Assembly (NCBI RefSeq): GCF_900156435.1
Contig: NZ_FTPQ01000001.1
Span: forward strand, 1,116,001-1,180,000
Direction of reading: 5' to 3'
Length of the DNA: 64,000 nt
From: Microbacterium sp. RU1D
GTDB taxonomy: Bacteria; Actinomycetota; Actinomycetes; Actinomycetales; Microbacteriaceae
Shown: positions 7,943 to 17,073 of the stretch, piece by piece
How positions within the stretch are numbered: the first letter of the stretch is position 1
How the letters are laid out: each line of letters begins with the position of its first letter
The notes under the pieces: generated by a model
What the model was told of the DNA's origin: nothing
Seen by the model: the letters and a program-made list of their open reading frames with translations, nothing else
The model's database searches: none
Translations under genes and position numbers: made by a program

Positions 7943-9328
7943 TCACTGCTCCGCCTCGGGGGAGGTGCCGACGCTCCCTGGCCGCTCGTGCTCGTCGCCC
8001 TGATCCTCGACGTGGTGGTCTGCGAGGTCGACGATGTCGGGGCCGCCCGTTTCCGTCCCCTCCAGCTCGTGCCCGGTCGATTCGCGCGGGGCGGCGCGCA
8101 GGAGCTCGTTCATCTCGGCCATGAAGCTGCCGAGCTGCTGCTGTTGCCAGCGCAGGTCGCGCGTGCGGTCCTCGGCGTCGCGCAGCACGGAGGTCGCATG
8201 CTGCGTGATGGTGTCGGCGATCCTCTGCGCCCGGTCACGAGACGCATCCACGATCTCCCGTGCGCGTACGTGAGCGTCGGCTTCGGCCTGTTGCGCCTGT
8301 GCGCGGGCGAGTCGTTCGTAACCGTCGGCGCGTGCGGCGATGCGTCGGGCGTGTTCGAGAGCCGCGGCGACCTGCTCGCTCGCATCGGACGTGATGCGCT
8401 CGGCGTGGGCGACAGCCTGGTTGTGGAGGACGAGGAACTCCTGCTGGGCTTCGTCCTGGCGGCGGGTGAGGGATTCCTCGAACTCCAGCACGCGAGCCGT
8501 CATCTCGCGCACGTCGCGTTCGGCCTTGGCGCGCAGGTCGGCGGTCTCTCGGGACACCAGCGACCGCAACGCTGCCGCGCCCTTCTCCGATTCGGTGCGG
8601 ATCGCCACGGCCTCGCGCTCCGCCTGCGCGACTCGTTCAGCGGCGTGGGCGGCTTCGCGGTCCAGGCGCGTCTCGTGCGCCGTCGCCTCCGTCTCGATCC
8701 GCAGACGCACCTGGTCGGCGTCATGCTGTGCCTCCGCACGGAGGCGCGCCTGCTCGGCCCGGGCTTCCTCCCTGATCGTCGCGGCCTCGTCCTGAGCGCC
8801 GGCGAGCAGCCGCTCCGCCTGCCCGACCGCGTTCTGCACGAGCACGGACGCCTGTTCTTCCGCAACGCGCAGGATCGCGTCGAACTGCTGCCGACCGTGC
8901 TCGGGATCGTCGTCTCGTCGAGCGGCGAAGTCGCTCGACAGTGCGGCGACCTGCGTCTCGGCCTCTGCCGCCCGGGCGGAGGCCTCGCGTAACCGCTCGC
9001 GAAGCGCGTCGTTCTCATCGGCGTACCGGCGGGCGGCCTCCTCGAGTTCCTGGTCGTGTTCCGCGCGCTGCTGCGCGAACATGGCCTCCGCCCTCAGCTT
9101 GGCGTCGTGCGCTTCCTCTGCGGTGCGCCGCAGACGCTCGCCGAGCTCCCGGACGGCTTCGTCAACCGTGTCGCGGTCGTAGCCCCGGAAGCCGACGGGG
9201 AAGACCGGGTTGTCGTTCCCGGTCTCGACGGACCTCAACAACGCGTCGAGGGCGGTGTCGGGCTCCACGGCATCCGACGAGCGGTCGTCACGGTGAGGGG
9301 TCGGATCGGAGGTGTCTCGCTCGGTCAC
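7943..9328 (-). CDS. DivIVA-like coiled-coil protein
   Basis: A 461-residue acidic protein that is mostly alpha-helical coiled coil. Near residue 50 it has a DivIVA/GpsB-like membrane-targeting signature, VGFRGYDRDTVDEAVREL. A long coiled coil (about 70-420) follows, with repeating Ala/Glu/Arg heptads such as AERVAQAEREAVAIRTESEK. The C-terminus is a hydrophilic acidic tail. DivIVA-type proteins mark curved membrane and organise polar growth or wall synthesis in actinobacteria. This one is not next to the divisome genes where canonical DivIVA (Wag31) sits, so it is probably a paralogue. GTG 9328 is chosen because AGGAAG lies 8 nt upstream; longer in-frame extensions lack such a site. Confidence 0.75.
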   Translation of the reverse strand: MTERDTSDPTPHRDDRSSDAVEPDTALDALLRSVETGNDNPVFPVGFRGYDRDTVDEAVRELGERLRRTAEEAHDAKLRAEAMFAQQRAEHDQELEEAARRYADENDALRERLREASARAAEAETQVAALSSDFAARRDDDPEHGRQQFDAILRVAEEQASVLVQNAVGQAERLLAGAQDEAATIREEARAEQARLRAEAQHDADQVRLRIETEATAHETRLDREAAHAAERVAQAEREAVAIRTESEKGAAALRSLVSRETADLRAKAERDVREMTARVLEFEESLTRRQDEAQQEFLVLHNQAVAHAERITSDASEQVAAALEHARRIAARADGYERLARAQAQQAEADAHVRAREIVDASRDRAQRIADTITQHATSVLRDAEDRTRDLRWQQQQLGSFMAEMNELLRAAPRESTGHELEGTETGGPDIVDLADHHVEDQGDEHERPGSVGTSPEAEQ

Positions 9329-9859
9329 GGTTCTTCCTGAGTGTGCGCGCTCGCCGGCGCTCTCCGCTTCCCTCGTCGGCCCGACGGACGACGACAAAAC
9401 GGAGGTTCGAAAAGGATGCGCGGCCCCGGGGGGTGGGTGCCGTAGCCGGGACCGCGCATCCGAGGATGAGCAGAAGCCCCGAGAGTGAAGATCTGGGGGA
9501 GAGTCACTCGGCGCCCGCTCGTCTCCACCCTCGCAGGGCGGGACGGCCTCGGACATTCGGAGCATCCAATTCTCACCCCCCGGTTCGCCCCTGGCCGGGG
9601 GAATCCAGCGCGGCGGATGGGAGCAGCAGAGCCGGCAAGGGGTCGCGGGTGCGGGCAGAGCGAGGGTCCGGACGCGCGGCCCCCCGGCTCGCACGACGAC
9701 GCGGTCGCTCTGCCCGCCTGCCCAGCATGAGACGTGCGAGCGGGGGAATCAGGGCGGGACGGGGCGAAATCACCCCTGACGCACACCAGCTCACCCCGAG
9801 CCCACGGGTCCGGCGCCTTCCAGGCGATAGTGTGGCGAAGCCCGATCCAGGAGGAGCCG
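9329..9859 (+). other. 531-bp region with no convincing gene
   Basis: This lies between the divergent coiled-coil and DUF998 genes. Frames across it are low-complexity Pro/Arg/Gly and not protein-like. It holds the ribosome site of the coiled-coil gene, an AT-richer patch around 9395-9415, a long hairpin at 9414-9461, and a TAGTGT hexamer at 9828-9833 that may be the -10 for the DUF998 gene. Confidence 0.5.
9414..9461 (-). promoter_or_regulatory. hairpin in the leader of the coiled-coil gene
   Basis: Arms GGATGCGCGGCCCC (9414-9427) and GGGACCGCGCATCC (9448-9461) are complementary at 13 of 14 positions, with a 20-nt G-rich loop. It sits about 86 nt upstream of the GTG start on the minus strand, so it may fold in the 5' leader of that mRNA. 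It matches no riboswitch class that I recognise. Confidence 0.35.
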
Positions 9860-10549
9860 ATGACCGAGACCGTCGACCGGCCGACCGGCATCCTGTCGCG
9901 CTCCTTCTCCCGCCGTTCCGTGGCGCAAGCCGGACTGGGAGCTGCAGCCGCGTTCTCGAGCGCCGTGCTGATCTGGGTGTGCCGCTTCTGGGATCCGAGC
10001 GTGCACTACGTCAGTCAGCTGGGGGCGACGGGGATGCCGACCGCGCCGCTGTTCAACCTCGCGCTGCTCCTGCTGGCGATCGCCGCTGTGCTCGTGGACC
10101 GTGCCCTCCACTCGGACGCGGACGTCTATCGCGTCGGATGGCCCATCGCCACGACCCTGCTCGCATGCGGGCTGTGCTTCGGTGTCGCCTCCGCCGTCAC
10201 CTGCTCGCCGGGGTGCCCTGTTCCCTTCACGCCAGGCGCTCTTCCCCAGGACCTCATCCACATCACGTTCGCGGTCATCGGTTTCGTCCTCGCCATCGTC
10301 GCCATGGGGCAGGTCGCCGTCGTCCGGCGCCGACCGTGGATGAGGGCGGCGAGCGTCCTCACTCTCGTGGCCGTCGGGGCGACGTCTTTCACCGGCGCCA
10401 TGATCGCGTTGTTCCGGGGCGACACCGTTCTCGGCGGCAATCTCGAGTTCACTGCGGCGACACTCGCGATCGCCTGGTTCGGGATCTTCGGTGCGCAGGT
10501 GGCGATGGAGAAACGGGTCGTCGTACGGGAAATGGGGTTCTCCGGATGA
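9860..10549 (+). CDS. DUF998 domain-containing membrane protein
   Basis: A 229-residue integral membrane protein with about six predicted helices: near 27-46, 61-79, 93-113, 135-155, 163-183 and 195-213. The DUF998-type features are the conserved first helix and the VHYVSQLGATGMPTAPLFN loop that follows it. A GGAGGAG site precedes ATG 9860. Its stop overlaps the start of the next small membrane-protein gene (ATGA), so the two are co-translated. Function unknown. Confidence 0.8.
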   Translation: MTETVDRPTGILSRSFSRRSVAQAGLGAAAAFSSAVLIWVCRFWDPSVHYVSQLGATGMPTAPLFNLALLLLAIAAVLVDRALHSDADVYRVGWPIATTLLACGLCFGVASAVTCSPGCPVPFTPGALPQDLIHITFAVIGFVLAIVAMGQVAVVRRRPWMRAASVLTLVAVGATSFTGAMIALFRGDTVLGGNLEFTAATLAIAWFGIFGAQVAMEKRVVVREMGFSG

Positions 10550-10800
10550 CGACACGCGCGCCGCGGCCGCGGGCCGCAGCGTTCACGCCTTTCCGACGCA
10601 CTCGACGGGTGATCGGTCTGCTCCTGCCCGTGGCTGCGTTCTTCGTGGTGCTCGCGGTCCTCCGGGGAGCGGGCGTGCCCCTGAGCGTCCCCGGCATCGT
10701 GATCGTCCTCGCCGTGCTCTTCGCCGCCCGATTGGCGATGGGGTGGTCGCGCCGACGTCGGCGCGACCACCGGGTCAGACCTCTGCGTCGCCCTCGATGA
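10546..10800 (+). CDS. small two-helix membrane protein coupled to DUF998 gene
   Basis: An 84-residue protein with a basic N-terminus (about 1-22), two hydrophobic helices (about 23-42 and 48-65) and a strongly basic C-terminus (SRRRRRDHRVRPLRRPR). It begins inside the stop of the DUF998 gene. Its last 26 nt overlap the 3' end of the convergent LuxR regulator gene, so the two transcripts are antisense at their ends. Family not recognised. Confidence 0.6.
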   Translation: MTTRAPRPRAAAFTPFRRTRRVIGLLLPVAAFFVVLAVLRGAGVPLSVPGIVIVLAVLFAARLAMGWSRRRRRDHRVRPLRRPR

Positions 10801-13246
10801 GACCCCAGGCGTGAGCCGCGCGGATCGCGCTCGACCGGTCCGACACCTCCAGCTTCCGATAAAGGCTCTGGAGCTGGGTCTTGACCGTATTGGGCGAGAC
10901 CACGAGAGCGCGCGCGATGTCGGCGATCGTGGGCGTGGGCGTAAGGTGCGCGAGGACGACCTGCTCGCGCTTGGTGAGATGCGGCACGCTCACTGATGAG
11001 GCGAAAAACGATGGGCGTTCGGACACGACGGCGCGGGCAGCCGGCGAGAGCATCCGCAGCACGAGCTGACGGTCCTCGGGTGCGACGGCGCTCCACGGAC
11101 CCCAGAGGTCGTGCCGCGTACTGAGGGCTTCGGCCCTCTGGACGGCGGTGCGGTGGGCCTCGACGCCGTTCAGCCGCACGTCGGCGACCACGCTCACCAC
11201 GAGGCTCTCAAGGGCGGCGCGTGGCGACGGTTCGTAGTGCAGACCCCACTTCACGCTCATGACGTAGGCCTCGTGCGTCCGACCGGCGTACAGCTGCGAC
11301 AGGGCGATCGCCGGTGCCGTAGCGGGTGACAGTGCGAACGGCCCCTCGAACAGCGCCAGGGCCTTCCTCGCCTGGCGCAGCGCGATGAGCACCTTCGCGC
11401 GGGCTGTCAGGAGCTGCGTCGATTGGTAGTGAGAGGGGGGTGTGCTTCTCGCTCGTCCCGTCCAGGCGCGCAGAAGGCCGAGTGCGTCGGATGCCGCACC
11501 CGACAGCAGGAACGACAGGGCGTGCGCCGATGCGGCGAACGGCCACAGCTCGCGTGCCCCCGCCGTCGCGGGAATCGCGTCGAACCGTGCACGCGCGCCG
11601 GCGGCGTCGCCGTTCTCCAGCAGCAGCCAGGCGTCCGCGACGCGCATCCCTTCGCCCCAGGGAGACGCGAACCAGGCGTCGTCGCGGTTCTCCTCGACCA
11701 TGACGCGCGCGCCCCGCACATCCCCTTCGAGGAGGGCGATGACGGCGAGGGCTCCGCGAGCGCGCATCCGTCGGGCGGGGGGTGCCGCGCGTTCGGTCTG
11801 GCCCAGGGCGAGTGCGGCGTCGCGGAGCTTGCCCATTGCGAACGCCGTCATACCGATCTGGTACCAGCCCTCGTGCACCGCGTGCTCCTCGATGTCCCGT
11901 CGACGCCGCAGCGCATCGGAAAGCAGGCTCGACGCCTCCGTGGCGAGCGCGAAGCGACCGGCGGCGCGCAGCAGACTCACCCTCAGGATCAGCGCCTCGA
12001 TATTGCCTGCGGCGGCGGTCTTGGCATCCGGGAGTCGACCGAGGGCTCCGACGACCTGCGTGGGCGTCTCGGGCGACGAGGCGGTCTCGACATCGAGGGT
12101 CAGCAGGGCGTCCACGACCCGGGCCTCCGCCGGTGCTCCGTTCCTCAACGAGGCGACGAGACGACCGAACGCCTCGCGGTCGCGCGCCCAGATCTCGGGT
12201 CCCGCTGAACGCAGGACCCCCGCCAGGGTGTCCCACTGACCGGAATCCGCCGAGAGCTGCGCAGCCAGGAGCGGCTCGCCCCCTTCGACGAGATGGTCGA
12301 GCAGTTTCAAGCGCGCCGTGGAGACGAGCTGGGGGCTGCGAGCGGTGATCTCGGCGAGCCATTGATCACGGATCGGTTCGGCCAGGGTGACGCGCGACGA
12401 CCCGGGCCAAACGAGCCCCGCCGCCTGCATGCGGACGAGGAGGTCGCGGGTGAGGACGGCGGTCGTGTCCATCCCGATCGCCTCGGCCAGCGGGGCGGTG
12501 ATGTAGGGGGCCACCGCGAGGAGTCGCATCTCGTCGGTCACGGGGAGAGCGAGCCGCTGCTCCATGTCGTTCGTCAGGGCGGCTACCGCGTACCGGGCGG
12601 CGGCCACCGCGTCATCCTGCGTCCGCAGGGCCATCCCCTCCAGACGAAGGCGGGTGCTCGCGAGCTGGCCGAGAGCGGCCCAGCCGTAGGTGTGTTCGGC
12701 GAGGACGTCGATGGCGACGTCCGACGACTCGACGCCGTTCAGGGCGAGGACGGTCGCGAGCTCTTCCCTCGTCATCCGGAGGTTCTCGGCCGCGATCACC
12801 TGCACGTCGAACTCGAGCGCCACGAGGGGACTCTCCAGCCCCGTCGACAGGCGGGTGGCGACGATGATGCGCAGATAGGGATCGCTGCGCAGCATATCGA
12901 GCAGGTTCTCCGTCGACAGGCCGGTGTCGTCCGCGAAGTTGTCGACGAGGAGGATGTGCGCCGACGGTCCTTCGGCGAAGGCTTCGAGAACGCGCGGGAG
13001 CGAGGTGGCGGAGGCTGACGCCCCGTCGAGAAGCTGTACCCCGCGCGCGTGATCGTCCTCGAGCGAGGCTGCGAATTGACGCAGCAACGAGGTCTTCCCG
13101 ACGCCGGCGGGGCCGCGCACCAGCACCACGTCGCCGCTGAGCGCCTCCTCCATGCGAGCGAGAGCGGCGTCTCGCGGCGCCCAGAAGCGGCTCGTGCGAC
13201 GGGCGGAGCGCGCATTCGTGGGCGTGGCTTCCACATCGATGAGCAT
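10775..13246 (-). CDS. large LuxR (MalT/LAL-type) ATPase transcriptional regulator
   Basis: An 823-residue signal-transduction regulator. The N-terminal NTPase domain has Walker A GPAGVGKT at 45-52 and Walker B ILLVDN near 95-100. The middle consists of helical TPR/MalT-like repeats. The C-terminal LuxR helix-turn-helix (about 755-815) contains LTKREQVVLAHL and NTVKTQLQSLYRKL. ATG 13246 is preferred because GGAGGT lies 5 nt upstream; the in-frame extension to 13390 is Arg/Pro-rich. It is divergent from the polysaccharide tyrosine autokinase gene, which makes that locus its most likely target. The inducer is unknown. Confidence 0.88.
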   Translation of the reverse strand: MLIDVEATPTNARSARRTSRFWAPRDAALARMEEALSGDVVLVRGPAGVGKTSLLRQFAASLEDDHARGVQLLDGASASATSLPRVLEAFAEGPSAHILLVDNFADDTGLSTENLLDMLRSDPYLRIIVATRLSTGLESPLVALEFDVQVIAAENLRMTREELATVLALNGVESSDVAIDVLAEHTYGWAALGQLASTRLRLEGMALRTQDDAVAAARYAVAALTNDMEQRLALPVTDEMRLLAVAPYITAPLAEAIGMDTTAVLTRDLLVRMQAAGLVWPGSSRVTLAEPIRDQWLAEITARSPQLVSTARLKLLDHLVEGGEPLLAAQLSADSGQWDTLAGVLRSAGPEIWARDREAFGRLVASLRNGAPAEARVVDALLTLDVETASSPETPTQVVGALGRLPDAKTAAAGNIEALILRVSLLRAAGRFALATEASSLLSDALRRRRDIEEHAVHEGWYQIGMTAFAMGKLRDAALALGQTERAAPPARRMRARGALAVIALLEGDVRGARVMVEENRDDAWFASPWGEGMRVADAWLLLENGDAAGARARFDAIPATAGARELWPFAASAHALSFLLSGAASDALGLLRAWTGRARSTPPSHYQSTQLLTARAKVLIALRQARKALALFEGPFALSPATAPAIALSQLYAGRTHEAYVMSVKWGLHYEPSPRAALESLVVSVVADVRLNGVEAHRTAVQRAEALSTRHDLWGPWSAVAPEDRQLVLRMLSPAARAVVSERPSFFASSVSVPHLTKREQVVLAHLTPTPTIADIARALVVSPNTVKTQLQSLYRKLEVSDRSSAIRAAHAWGLIEGDAEV

Positions 13247-13557
13247 CGTTACCTCCAATTCGGGAACCGACCGTCTCCGCCGGGGAGGCGGCTCGGCCAC
13301 GCGGCGAGATGCCGTCCGCGTAGGAATGATCTTCTGGGTGAGGCGGCGGCGGACGCGGTCGGAATGGGGCTCTTTCATCCTCTTCGTCATCCCCTTCTCA
13401 CCCCGGCGGCGTCACCCTTTCCGTCGGTCCCCCTGCACCCGGCGTCAGCCTCGCCCACCGCGCGCGGCCGACGGCCCGGTCAGGAGAGAGGCGTCGGCAT
13501 GCCTAAGCTTCGGGCGGCCGACGGGAGGCACCGTCGCGTCGTGAAAGGCGGACTCGA
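13247..13557 (+). other. 311-bp divergent promoter region (LuxR / BY-kinase)
   Basis: No gene is supported here. The region holds the GGAGGT ribosome site of the LuxR gene at its left end and a weak AAAGGCGG before the autokinase start. An 11-bp direct repeat GCGGCCGACGG occurs at 13464-13474 and 13514-13524, 50 bp apart, and could be a regulator half-site pair. No clear -10 was found. Confidence 0.35.
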
Positions 13558-15183
13558 GTGGACATGCAGCGAGTGGTGCGCATCCTGCGCGCCTATTGGA
13601 AGGCGATCGTCGCCCTGACCATCGCGGGCGGCCTCGTCGGCCTGGCGTGGAGCGCGGTGCAACCGCGCGTGTACACGGCGGATGCCAGCGGTTACGTCGC
13701 CGCGGTCGCCTCCGACGGGTCCACGGGCGCGGCGCTCGCGGGAGACCAGCTCGCGCTGTCGAAAGTGAAGTCCTTCATCGACATGGGGTACTGGCGCAGC
13801 GTCGCCGAGACCGCCCGGACCGAGCTCGGCATCACGGACAGTCCCGAAGCGCTGGTCCAGCGGGTGCACGTGTCCAATCCCATAGACACCGTGAACGTGC
13901 GAGTGGATGCCACCGGTCCGACGCCGGAGTCCGCTCGCGACCTCGCCGAGGCGTGGATCCGCGGGATGACCACAGAGGTCGATCAGCTTCAGTCGGGAGG
14001 AAACGGCGAGAGCGCCGTCCGGCTGATCGCGGGGGACTCCGCCCGCCTCCCCACGTCGCCGTCGTCGCCCAACGTCCGACTCGACATCGCGATCGGGGCG
14101 CTCGTCGGAGCGATGGCGGGAACCGTGTTCGCCCTGGTCCGACGGGCCTTCGACCGCCGGATCCGCTCTGCGGCCGACATCACGGACACCATCGCGGCGT
14201 CCGTGGTGGGCATTCTCCCCGTCGACAAGGAGCTGGCGTCCGGCCGTGCGGTCTTCTCCTTCGACGACATCCGGGACGGAAGAGGCTCCTTCGCGCACAA
14301 GGAAGCGATGCGCGAGCTGCGGACCAACCTGCAGTACGTCGATGTCGACAGGCCGGCGCGGGTGATGGTCATCACGAGCCCTCTCCCCGGGGACGGGAAA
14401 TCCACGACGGCGGCGAACCTCGCCGTGAGCATCGCCGCGACGGGCCAGGCCGTGGTCCTCATCGACGCCGATCTCCGGCGACCGGTGCTGGGCGGCGTCT
14501 TCGGCTTCTCCGACGACGTGGGGCTGTCCGACGTACTCGCCGGTCGTGCCCAGATCGAGCAGGTCGCGCACCAGGTGGACGAGAACGGCCGCCTCTTCGT
14601 CGTGGCCGCCGGGCGGACGCCGCCCAACCCGAGCGAGATGGTCGGCTCTCAGCGCATGCAGGCGCTGACACGCAAGCTGGCCGAGGAGCTCGTCGTGATC
14701 ATCGATTCCCCACCGACCCTCGCGGTCGCCGACGCCGCCGTCATCGCGAGCTGGGCGGACGGAGCAGTCCTGGTCGTGACCGCCGGGAGGACGACCGACG
14801 ACATGCTCTCGCGCGCGACCGAGAACATCAGCAAGACCCGCGGCCATCTTCTTGGCGTCGTCCTCAACCGCGCGCCGTTGCGCGGCGTGGACTCGACGTA
14901 CTACGGCGGTCGCTATGGCGGCTATTACGGCTACGGCGCGCCGCGGGGTACGACGCGGTCGTGGTGGCGATTCGGACGTCGACCGCGGACCGCGGACTCC
15001 GAGAACACGACGGACACCGGTCCCCGCCGACAGTCCGCGGACCCGCCGCCGGAGAACGTCAGAGGTTTGCGCACCCTGTCACATGGAAGGACGTCGGCGT
15101 CGAACCAAGATGACTCGTCGGGTGAAAACGTCGCGTCCGTGACCACCGCGCCGAGCCCGGTGGGCCGTCGGCGGCAGCGATAG
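13558..15183 (+). CDS. polysaccharide co-polymerase / BY-kinase (Wzz-CapB fusion)
   Basis: A 541-residue membrane tyrosine autokinase for exopolysaccharide or capsule assembly. The Wzz-type chain-length domain is framed by transmembrane helices at about 15-33 and 175-194. The cytoplasmic kinase has Walker A PLPGDGKST at 275-283, Walker A' VVLIDAD at 299-305 and Walker B VVIIDS at 379-384. A tyrosine cluster follows at 448-459 (TYYGGRYGGYYGY), the usual autophosphorylation site, then a basic and acidic disordered tail. A start at GTG 13558 or ATG 13564 is possible. A phosphatase of the matching type lies about 4 kb downstream at 19058. Confidence 0.9.
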   Translation: MDMQRVVRILRAYWKAIVALTIAGGLVGLAWSAVQPRVYTADASGYVAAVASDGSTGAALAGDQLALSKVKSFIDMGYWRSVAETARTELGITDSPEALVQRVHVSNPIDTVNVRVDATGPTPESARDLAEAWIRGMTTEVDQLQSGGNGESAVRLIAGDSARLPTSPSSPNVRLDIAIGALVGAMAGTVFALVRRAFDRRIRSAADITDTIAASVVGILPVDKELASGRAVFSFDDIRDGRGSFAHKEAMRELRTNLQYVDVDRPARVMVITSPLPGDGKSTTAANLAVSIAATGQAVVLIDADLRRPVLGGVFGFSDDVGLSDVLAGRAQIEQVAHQVDENGRLFVVAAGRTPPNPSEMVGSQRMQALTRKLAEELVVIIDSPPTLAVADAAVIASWADGAVLVVTAGRTTDDMLSRATENISKTRGHLLGVVLNRAPLRGVDSTYYGGRYGGYYGYGAPRGTTRSWWRFGRRPRTADSENTTDTGPRRQSADPPPENVRGLRTLSHGRTSASNQDDSSGENVASVTTAPSPVGRRRQR

Positions 15184-15187
15184 TCCT

Positions 15188-15250
15188 GACCCCGCGGACA
15201 CGGAGAGGCGCCGGCCCGATGGCCGGCGCCTCTCCGTGTCCGCGGGGGTC
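15188..15250. terminator. bidirectional hairpin terminator
   Basis: A 29-bp almost perfect inverted repeat has arms at 15188-15216 and 15221-15250 with a 4-nt CGAT loop. It sits between the convergent BY-kinase and sugar-transferase genes and includes part of the latter's stop codon. It should stop both transcripts. Confidence 0.8.
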
Positions 15251-16721
15251 AGTGGGCGGTGTCGCCTGGGAGGAGGACCGCCTTGAAGGTGCGGGCCAGG
15301 ATCGTCAGATCACCCACGAGCGACCAGTTCTCGACGTAGAACAGATCGAGACGGATCGCGTCGTCCCACGCGAGAGCAGACCGGCCGCTCACCTGCCAGA
15401 GGCCGCTCATCCCGGGCCGCACCATGAGGCGGCGGTGAGCGTCGTCGTCGTAGAACTCCACCTCGGCGTCGCGCTGCGGTCGAGGCCCCACGAGGCTCAT
15501 CTGGCCCATCAGCACGTTGAAGAGCTGCGGCAGTTCGTCCAGCGAGTACTTCCGCAACCACCGACCGACGGGGGTCACGCGCGGGTCGTTGACCACTTTG
15601 AACAACGGGGTATCGCCCCGCCCCTGCGCCGCCAGCAGGTCGTGCAGCTTCGTGTCGGCTCCGTCGATCATCGAGCGGAACTTCAGCATGCCGAACCTCT
15701 TGCCGCCTTGGCCGACGCGTTCCTGCCGGTAGAAGATCGGGCCGGGCCCGGAGCCGAGGACCAGGAGGGCGAGGGCGAGCAGCACGGGTGCGAGCCCGAC
15801 GATGAGTATCCCCGCCCCGAGGATGTCGAAGGCCCGCTTAAGGATGCGCTGCGTCGCCGAGAACTGGGGAGTCTCGATGTGGACGAGCGGGAGACCCGCG
15901 ACGGGTCGGGTGTGCAGGCGCGGGCCTGCGACATCGGTGAGGTTCACGGCGACGATGAGGTGCTGTCGTCCGGGGTCGAGACTCCAGCCGATCCGCCGTA
16001 TGTCCCGCGCCTCGAGCAGGGCGCCGCCCGAGATGAGCACGCTGTCGGCGCGCCGGTCGGCCATCCGGCGGTGCAGGATCGCCGTCTGAGCGTCATCCCA
16101 CGCCGTTGCCGCGTCGGCGGACAGCTCGTGGATGCCGACCACCTGCAGCCCGGCAGCAGGCTGTCGTTCCAGTTCGGCGGCGACGCGCGCGTTCTCGTCG
16201 GCGGACCCCACCAGGACCACCCGGGCGCACATCGTGCCGTGGCGGCGTCGTCTGCGCAGCCAGAACCGACAGGCGGCTCGGCCCCCGAGGAGGGCAATGG
16301 TCCCGCCCGGGAGGCTGAGCAGGAAGTATCCCCGCGAGACGTCGGCGCCGGTCAGGTAGGCCACGATCGCCAGGGCGCCGAAGACCTGGAACGATGCGGC
16401 GAGGGTGAGCCGGTACTCGGTGACCCCGTACCCGATCGCTCGGGGATGCCGGGTGCCCCAGACCGTCAGCGCCCCGAGCCAGGTGGCCGACAGGACGAGG
16501 GAAAGCGTGGTGTAGTCCAGCGGCGACGATGCGACATCGACGGAATGCGGACCGAGCCAGAAGACCTGCGAGCCGAAGACCGCGAGCAGGACGACCAGCA
16601 TGTCGGTCGTGAGAACGAGGCGTGCATACCGGCGCTGCCACGGCACGCGTCGCGAGGGCTCGGAGGGGGGGACGATGGACGGTGCATGAGGTGAGTCGAC
16701 AAGTGAGGAGGGAGGGTTCAT
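15249..16721 (-). CDS. polyprenyl glycosylphosphotransferase (sugar transferase), WbaP-like
   Basis: A 490-residue membrane enzyme that starts repeat-unit synthesis by moving a sugar-1-phosphate onto undecaprenyl phosphate. The N-terminal half has about five hydrophobic helices (near 35-170) and a Rossmann-like middle domain (VVLVGSADENARVAAEL). The C-terminal bacterial-transferase domain (about 295-490) starts with the membrane re-entrant RAFDILGAGILIVGLAPVLL. It continues with FYRQERVGQGGKRFGMLKFRSM, SLDELPQLFNVLMGQMSLVG and PGMSGLWQVSGRS. A GGAG site precedes ATG 16721. A second homologue lies at 26212. Confidence 0.9.
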   Translation of the reverse strand: MNPPSSLVDSPHAPSIVPPSEPSRRVPWQRRYARLVLTTDMLVVLLAVFGSQVFWLGPHSVDVASSPLDYTTLSLVLSATWLGALTVWGTRHPRAIGYGVTEYRLTLAASFQVFGALAIVAYLTGADVSRGYFLLSLPGGTIALLGGRAACRFWLRRRRRHGTMCARVVLVGSADENARVAAELERQPAAGLQVVGIHELSADAATAWDDAQTAILHRRMADRRADSVLISGGALLEARDIRRIGWSLDPGRQHLIVAVNLTDVAGPRLHTRPVAGLPLVHIETPQFSATQRILKRAFDILGAGILIVGLAPVLLALALLVLGSGPGPIFYRQERVGQGGKRFGMLKFRSMIDGADTKLHDLLAAQGRGDTPLFKVVNDPRVTPVGRWLRKYSLDELPQLFNVLMGQMSLVGPRPQRDAEVEFYDDDAHRRLMVRPGMSGLWQVSGRSALAWDDAIRLDLFYVENWSLVGDLTILARTFKAVLLPGDTAH

Positions 16722-17073
16722 CTGTGCTCCGTGGACCGCGCCCGGAGGTCGGGTGGAAACCGTCGCCCGGGTGTGGCTACGACGGTGGGCGCGGGAACTG
16801 TCCCACCCGCGGCGGGCTCCCGCCGCCGCCGCAGGTGCGACACCAGACGGGTGATGCGCGGTCGGCGGCGCGCCACGGGGCGCCGACAGCGACTCGGTCC
16901 GCTCGGCGGGAGGTAGGCCCCGCCCGGGCTCGTCCCGCGCTGATCGCTCCGTCGATCACCCTCGGCCGGGCGGGGTTCACCACCGTCGGACGGCGGTACT
17001 CGCGGGGACGCGGGTCTCAGTACAGCATGTTGACATGTTCATGTGAGAGTTGGTCGCCGATCAAGCTGGAAGC
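16722..17073 (+). other. 352-bp intergenic region, XRE promoter side
   Basis: No gene is supported. At the right end, TTGACA (17030-17035) sits within three direct CATGT repeats (17026-17030, 17034-17038, 17040-17044), shortly before the XRE regulator. These may be the regulator's own operator. The rest is GC-rich without clear structure. Confidence 0.35.

Noticed and set aside
9325..9891. 188-codon minus-strand frame in the 531-bp gap
   Set aside because: It is Pro/Arg/Gly-rich without structure-like patterning and overlaps the start of the coiled-coil gene. It is more likely chance.
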